From: Candidatus Nomurabacteria bacterium | GTDB lineage: Bacteria; Patescibacteriota; Minisyncoccia; Phycocordibacterales; CALRBL01 | DNA: 8,526 nt | Direction: 5' to 3' | NCBI GenBank assembly: GCA_943354075.1 | Contig: CALRBL010000020.1 | Location: 1-8,526 of the forward strand | Part shown: positions 5,648 to 8,526 of the stretch, piece by piece | Layout of the letters: each line of letters begins with the position of its first letter | Position numbering within the stretch: the stretch's first letter is position 1 | The notes under the pieces: model-generated | Told to the model about the DNA's origin: nothing | Database searches by the model: none | Seen by the model: the letters and a program-made list of their open reading frames with translations, nothing else | Translations under genes and position numbers: made by a program

Positions 5648-5653
5648 ATCGTA
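5648..5653 (-). promoter_or_regulatory. -10-like box TACGAT, 6 bases before the rubredoxin start
   Basis: TACGAT (TAnnnT form) is followed by GGTGGT and the ATG at 5641. GGTGGT is a poor Shine-Dalgarno match and touches the start codon, so a leaderless start is as plausible as ribosome binding there. Weak evidence by itself. Confidence 0.27.
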
Positions 5654-5670
5654 CCTATCGATTATTAAAA

Positions 5671-6690
5671 TCAGATTAACGGTATTTCAACCTCAAATAC
5701 AGATCCTTGACCTACCTCACTAGAAACATTAATTGTTCCTCCATGACTAATGACAATATCTTTTACAATTGCCAATCCTAGACCACTTCCCGATGTGGAA
5801 GGCTGTGTTCGAGAGGAATCTGCTTTATAGAAACGTTCAAATATTAAGGGTATGTTTTCGGCCGCAATTCCAACCCCCGTATCCCTTACGGAAAGTAACG
5901 CACTATTACTTCTCTTTGAAAGAGATACATTGATTGCACCACCTACTTTGTTATAATCCACCGCATTCTTAAGCAGATTCAATACCAAACGTATCACTTC
6001 ATCTTCTTTTCCGTGAATATGAATTCCCTTCGTAATTTCAGAGTGCACCTCCACTTGTTTTATCTTTGCATAAGGCACAATATGCTCACACTGCTTTTTT
6101 AAAATATCAGACAAAGATATAGAAGTCGCACTGACCTTGGTATCATTTTCGTTACGAGCAAGAAGAAGGAGGTCATTTGAAAGCTTTATAAGCCTTTCAA
6201 CTTCCTCACTAGTTTCTGATACAAACCCTTGATACTCAGACACCGTTCTTTCTTTTTGAGATATCACTTCCGAACCTGCCTTCATTACCGCAAGTGGGGT
6301 CCTCAGTTCGTGTGCCGCATCTGCCACAAACCTCTTTTGCTTTTGATATGCGATTTCGAGGGGTTCAAGAGTCTCTTTTGAGAAAAAGTATGAAATGAAA
6401 ATAATTATAAAAATAAGGAGCGTATCTGATAACAGCAATATATCAAAAAGATTTTCCTTTATTTCAGAATGGAACACCTCTTCTTTTTCAGTTCTCACAT
6501 CGTCTTCTCGCATATCTTCGTTTATGCTTTGCACAAACAAACCGTATACAAGCCCACTGAACAGAGTGAGGATAATGAATACCCCAACAGTGTAATAGAT
6601 CGTTAGTCGAATGACCGCAGCCTTGAAATTATTCGGCTTTGAACTTGTACCCCACACCCCTGATTGTTTCAATGTATTTTTCATTGTCAT
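5671..6690 (-). CDS. Two-component sensor histidine kinase
   Basis: The 339-residue protein has two membrane helices (about 28-52 and 84-103) around a short, acidic external loop of about 30 residues (INEDMREDDVRTEKEEVFHSE). It has no visible HAMP domain. The HisKA dimerisation helix carries the H-box FVADAAHELRTPLAVMK with phospho-acceptor His127. The ATPase domain follows with the N-box LVLNLLKNAVDYN (Asn242), G1 DTGVGIA (270-276), F-box IFERFYK (283-289) and G2 GSGLGLAIV (301-309). All catalytic motifs are present, so it should be active. It is paired with the OmpR-type regulator upstream, whose 3' end it overlaps by 62 bases. The start could also be the ATG at 6684, which has AGGA about five bases before it, one of the few Shine-Dalgarno-like spots in the window. 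The small sensor loop suggests sensing within the membrane or through a partner protein; the signal is unknown. Confidence 0.93.
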   Translation of the reverse strand: MTMKNTLKQSGVWGTSSKPNNFKAAVIRLTIYYTVGVFIILTLFSGLVYGLFVQSINEDMREDDVRTEKEEVFHSEIKENLFDILLLSDTLLIFIIIFISYFFSKETLEPLEIAYQKQKRFVADAAHELRTPLAVMKAGSEVISQKERTVSEYQGFVSETSEEVERLIKLSNDLLLLARNENDTKVSATSISLSDILKKQCEHIVPYAKIKQVEVHSEITKGIHIHGKEDEVIRLVLNLLKNAVDYNKVGGAINVSLSKRSNSALLSVRDTGVGIAAENIPLIFERFYKADSSRTQPSTSGSGLGLAIVKDIVISHGGTINVSSEVGQGSVFEVEIPLI

Positions 6691-7297
6691 CCTGAAGCTT
6701 TTTACGTAACTGTCTTATATATACATCCGTGATGTTGCTAAATGCACTATACGCAAAGTCCCAGCAATGTTCAAGCAGCTGCTCTCGAGTTATTACGGTA
6801 TTCACATTGATCATCAAGTATTCAAGGATTGCATACTCCTTCAACGTGAGTGCCAACTTTTTACCTTTTTTTGTCACTTCGTGCTTACTGCTATCCATTA
6901 CCAAATCTTGCACTTTAACAAGATCATTAAATGCAACTTGAGGACGTCGGAGCAACGCCTTCGTCCTTGCAAGAAGCTCCTTCATATCAAATGGTTTAAC
7001 AAGATAGTCATCAGCCCCACTATCAAGACCGGCAACCCTATCATCAACTTCACCCTTGGCCGTAATCATAATAATAGGGAGATTAATATCGTCATTCCTC
7101 AAGTTCTTACAAACTTCAATACCATCACGCTCTGGTAACATCACATCCAATATAAGCAGATCGTATGAGTCTGAACGAGCACTGCGTTCTCCCGTCTTTC
7201 CATCATGATAGGTATCGACTGAATAACTGTTTTCTTCAAGCATTTGCTTCATATATCCAGCTAGCTTGACATTGTCTTCGACGATAAGGATTCTCAT
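6629..7297 (-). CDS. OmpR/PhoB-family response regulator
   Basis: The 222-residue protein has a receiver domain (1 to about 120) with acidic pocket Glu7/Asp8, phospho-acceptor Asp51 (ILDVMLPERDG), Thr79 and Lys101 (VKPF), and then a winged-helix DNA-binding domain. The latter shows LTLKEYAILEYLM, VITREQLLEHCWDF, the recognition helix SNITDVYIRQLRKKL, and the wing ETIRGVGYKF. Everything needed for phospho-switching is intact. It is the first gene of the leftward set and shares the spacer with ApbE. Proteins of this group bind direct repeats with about an 11-base period; such a repeat is found at 7318-7339, so autoregulation and control of ApbE are plausible. A TATACT box ends 7 bases before the ATG and no Shine-Dalgarno is visible, so the message may be leaderless. 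Confidence 0.95.
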   Translation of the reverse strand: MRILIVEDNVKLAGYMKQMLEENSYSVDTYHDGKTGERSARSDSYDLLILDVMLPERDGIEVCKNLRNDDINLPIIMITAKGEVDDRVAGLDSGADDYLVKPFDMKELLARTKALLRRPQVAFNDLVKVQDLVMDSSKHEVTKKGKKLALTLKEYAILEYLMINVNTVITREQLLEHCWDFAYSAFSNITDVYIRQLRKKLQDDNEKYIETIRGVGYKFKAE

Positions 7298-7304
7298 AAA
7301 GACC

Positions 7305-7310
7305 AGTATA
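7305..7310 (-). promoter_or_regulatory. -10 box TATACT of the response regulator promoter
   Basis: TATACT matches TATAAT at five of six positions and is followed by GGTCTTT and the ATG at 7297. Transcription would begin at or within a base of the start codon. The -35 position (about 7328-7333) has no consensus match but coincides with the second copy of the direct repeat, as is usual for promoters activated by an OmpR-type regulator. Confidence 0.48.
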
Positions 7311-7317
7311 CCGCTTA

Positions 7318-7339
7318 TTCATCCTCTCTTCATCTTCGA
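7318..7339. promoter_or_regulatory. Direct repeat with 11-base period, candidate OmpR-type operator
   Basis: TTCATCCTCTC (7318-7328) is followed directly by TTCATCTTCGA (7329-7339). Eight of eleven positions agree, including a run of six. One helical turn between half-sites is the arrangement used by PhoB/OmpR regulators. It lies over the -35 region of the regulator promoter and just upstream of the ApbE promoter, so it could serve both directions. It is a single two-copy repeat, so chance is possible. Confidence 0.4.
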
Positions 7340-7340
7340 C

Positions 7341-7349
7341 TGATAGCAT
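7341..7349 (+). promoter_or_regulatory. Extended -10-like element TGATAGCAT before ApbE
   Basis: TGATAGCAT (TGn then TAnnnT) ends 8 bases before the ApbE ATG at 7358. The predicted leader is only one or two bases. The motif shares the TGATAnnAT form with the elements at 3914-3922 and 2015-2023. Confidence 0.42.
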
Positions 7350-7357
7350 AAAAGTAT

Positions 7358-8248
7358 ATGAAAGAATATGAATTTACAGGAAAAGCAATGGGAACCGACT
7401 ACGCACTTTCGATTGTGTGTAGTGATGAAGATCTCGCTGTGCGAATTTCTGAAGAATCAATTCACGAAATCGAAGCGTACGAGAAACAATTTTCTCGTTT
7501 CTTAACCGATAGCGAGCTCTCCAGATTGAACAATACCAAGAACATGCTTGTATCCGAAGAGTTCATAAAAGTGACTAAGAAGGCGCGAGAACTCTATATC
7601 CTTACCAAAGGAATTTTTAATCCTCTTGTACAGATAGGAAGGATGGGATATGACAAAGATTTTTCAACACTGAAAGGTTCAACACGAGAGGAAAGTACTA
7701 ACACATACAACATTGATTTTGAAACCACCACTCTCGATGAGAAGGCGATGAAAATAATCTTGAAAGAAGGACAGAAACTTGATTTTGGAGGGTTTCTTAA
7801 AGGGTATCTTGCTGAAAAGATATGCAAAAAAATGATGCACTCTTCCCCGTTAGTAGTGGGTGCGATTGTTAACATTGGTGGAGACCTCCACACGCAAGGG
7901 GTAGACGCAGAGGGGGAATTCTTTACGTTTGATATTTATAATCCTATCACCGAAGAAGAAATACCTGTCACTCTCCACAATCAAAGCTTGGCGACAAGTG
8001 GCACCTATAAAAGAGTGTGGGCAAGATCCGATACTCAAGTGCACCACATCCTTGATTCATCAGGTATACGTAATCCCGATACTGACATCATTTCATCAAG
8101 TGTCATAAACACAGACGGCGGCACAGCAGAAGCGTATGCAAAAGTATTCCTTAGTCTCGGGGAGAAGGCACACGAGATACTACCCGAGAACAATACGTTA
8201 TTTGTACTCATCAAAAAAGATGGTTCAGTAATACAAAACCTACAATGA
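7358..8248 (+). CDS. apbE: ApbE family FAD:protein FMN transferase
   Basis: The 296-residue protein carries the ApbE landmarks in order: AMGTDY (10-15), FSRF and SELSRLN (45-58), GIFNPLVQ (85-92), LDFGGFLKGYLAEKI (141-155), VNIGGDLH (171-178), ATSGTYKR (212-219), HHILD (229-233) and NTDGGTAEAYAKVFLSLG (251-268). The last motif holds the Mg2+/FAD-binding Asp and Thr. The enzyme cleaves FAD and links FMN to a Thr or Ser of a target protein. No lipobox or signal peptide is present at the N-terminus, so unlike many ApbE proteins this one appears cytoplasmic or exported by another route. Its TGA overlaps the ATG of the next gene (ATGA, 8245-8248), so the ferric-reductase-like protein is translationally coupled and is a likely target or partner. 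There is no Shine-Dalgarno; an extended -10-like element lies just upstream. Confidence 0.93.
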   Translation: MKEYEFTGKAMGTDYALSIVCSDEDLAVRISEESIHEIEAYEKQFSRFLTDSELSRLNNTKNMLVSEEFIKVTKKARELYILTKGIFNPLVQIGRMGYDKDFSTLKGSTREESTNTYNIDFETTTLDEKAMKIILKEGQKLDFGGFLKGYLAEKICKKMMHSSPLVVGAIVNIGGDLHTQGVDAEGEFFTFDIYNPITEEEIPVTLHNQSLATSGTYKRVWARSDTQVHHILDSSGIRNPDTDIISSSVINTDGGTAEAYAKVFLSLGEKAHEILPENNTLFVLIKKDGSVIQNLQ

Positions 8249-8526
8249 AAACCTATATTCGATCAATTCAACTTTTTCAAAAATTCTCACTTGGTATTTC
8301 CGTGCTCACCATGATGATCCTGCCATTTATAATTGTCTTTTATCCTGATAGCTTGTCGGAACAAACCACACTTCGTCTCTACGATTTCTCTCACCTTGCG
8401 ATGTTTTTTGTGATGATTATTCGACCACTTGCTGATATCTTCACCACCTCTACAAAAATAAGACCCTTGGTGATCTTGAGAAAAGGTGTTGGGGTGTTCT
8501 CAGCATCTATAGTTGTTTCCTTTATT
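8245..8526 (+). CDS. Ferric-reductase-like transmembrane protein (N-terminal part, cut by window edge)
   Basis: The first 94 codons are open to the right edge. They encode a membrane helix (about 15-34, SLGISVLTMMILPFIIVFY), a linker, then a helix HLAMFFVMIIRPLADIF (50-66) and the start of a third, KGVGVFSASIVVSFI (80-94). The spacing of RPL, a short charged turn, LxxLRKGVGVFSA matches the tPL..LRR.LG..af pattern of ferric-reductase-like domains (PF01794, MsrQ/YedZ relatives), in which a heme-ligating histidine would come just after the visible end. The heme ligands and any fused FMN- or NAD-binding domain lie outside the window. The start overlaps the ApbE stop by four bases, so the two are made together. 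Assignment rests on pattern and on the ApbE link, since systems of this kind use covalently bound FMN. Confidence 0.7.
   Translation, partial: MKTYIRSIQLFQKFSLGISVLTMMILPFIIVFYPDSLSEQTTLRLYDFSHLAMFFVMIIRPLADIFTTSTKIRPLVILRKGVGVFSASIVVSFI

Noticed and set aside
7298..7357. Small RNA or riboswitch in the divergent spacer
   Set aside because: Only 60 bases are available, there is no stem-loop of note, and promoter elements on both strands already fill it.

Overview
The window looks like a compact chromosomal segment from a member of the Candidate Phyla Radiation (Patescibacteria), most likely the Paceibacteria/Parcubacteria side. This is inferred from protein style, not proven. The clues are a peptidoglycan-binding-like tail (GPATEAALNRFQ ... 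GTGIMGPLTIQKIN) of the kind common in those genomes, many small single-pass or multi-pass membrane proteins of unknown function, very short intergenic gaps (about 0-60 bases), and almost no Shine-Dalgarno sequences. TGA is used as a stop codon (ApbE and the PNPOx-like gene), so the UGA-glycine code of Gracilibacteria does not apply.

Two gene sets diverge from a 60-base spacer at 7298-7357. Leftward (minus strand) run an OmpR-type response regulator, a histidine kinase, a rubredoxin of only 56 residues, a tethered coiled-coil protein, a SWEET/PQ-loop-like 7-helix membrane protein, a PNPOx-like flavin protein, a DUF2177 and a DUF1295 membrane protein joined stop-to-start, an anchored extracellular protein with four cysteines, a broken secreted gene, a LapA-type membrane protein, and a GlcD-type FAD-linked oxidase that runs off the left edge. 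Rightward run an ApbE flavin transferase and the start of a ferric-reductase-like membrane protein that runs off the right edge.

The common theme is flavin and iron redox chemistry at the membrane. ApbE attaches FMN to proteins, the ferric-reductase-like protein probably carries heme in the membrane, rubredoxin is a one-electron carrier, the GlcD-type protein is an FAD dehydrogenase, and the PNPOx-like protein belongs to a flavin/F420-binding fold. The two-component pair sits between the redox genes. A direct repeat with an 11-base period lies at the place where it could control both directions. The DUF2177-DUF1295 pair points to a lipid-modifying membrane function, although its substrate is unknown.

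The least expected features are a near-perfect long hairpin inside the FAD oxidase coding sequence (706-742), a secreted gene apparently broken by a deletion or frameshift next to a 10-base direct repeat (1782-1806), and -10-like boxes (several of the form TGATAnnAT) placed only 6-10 bases before start codons, which suggests leaderless transcripts. No convincing intrinsic terminator, tRNA, rRNA, CRISPR array or insertion sequence was seen, and no stretch above 300 bases lacks a gene.
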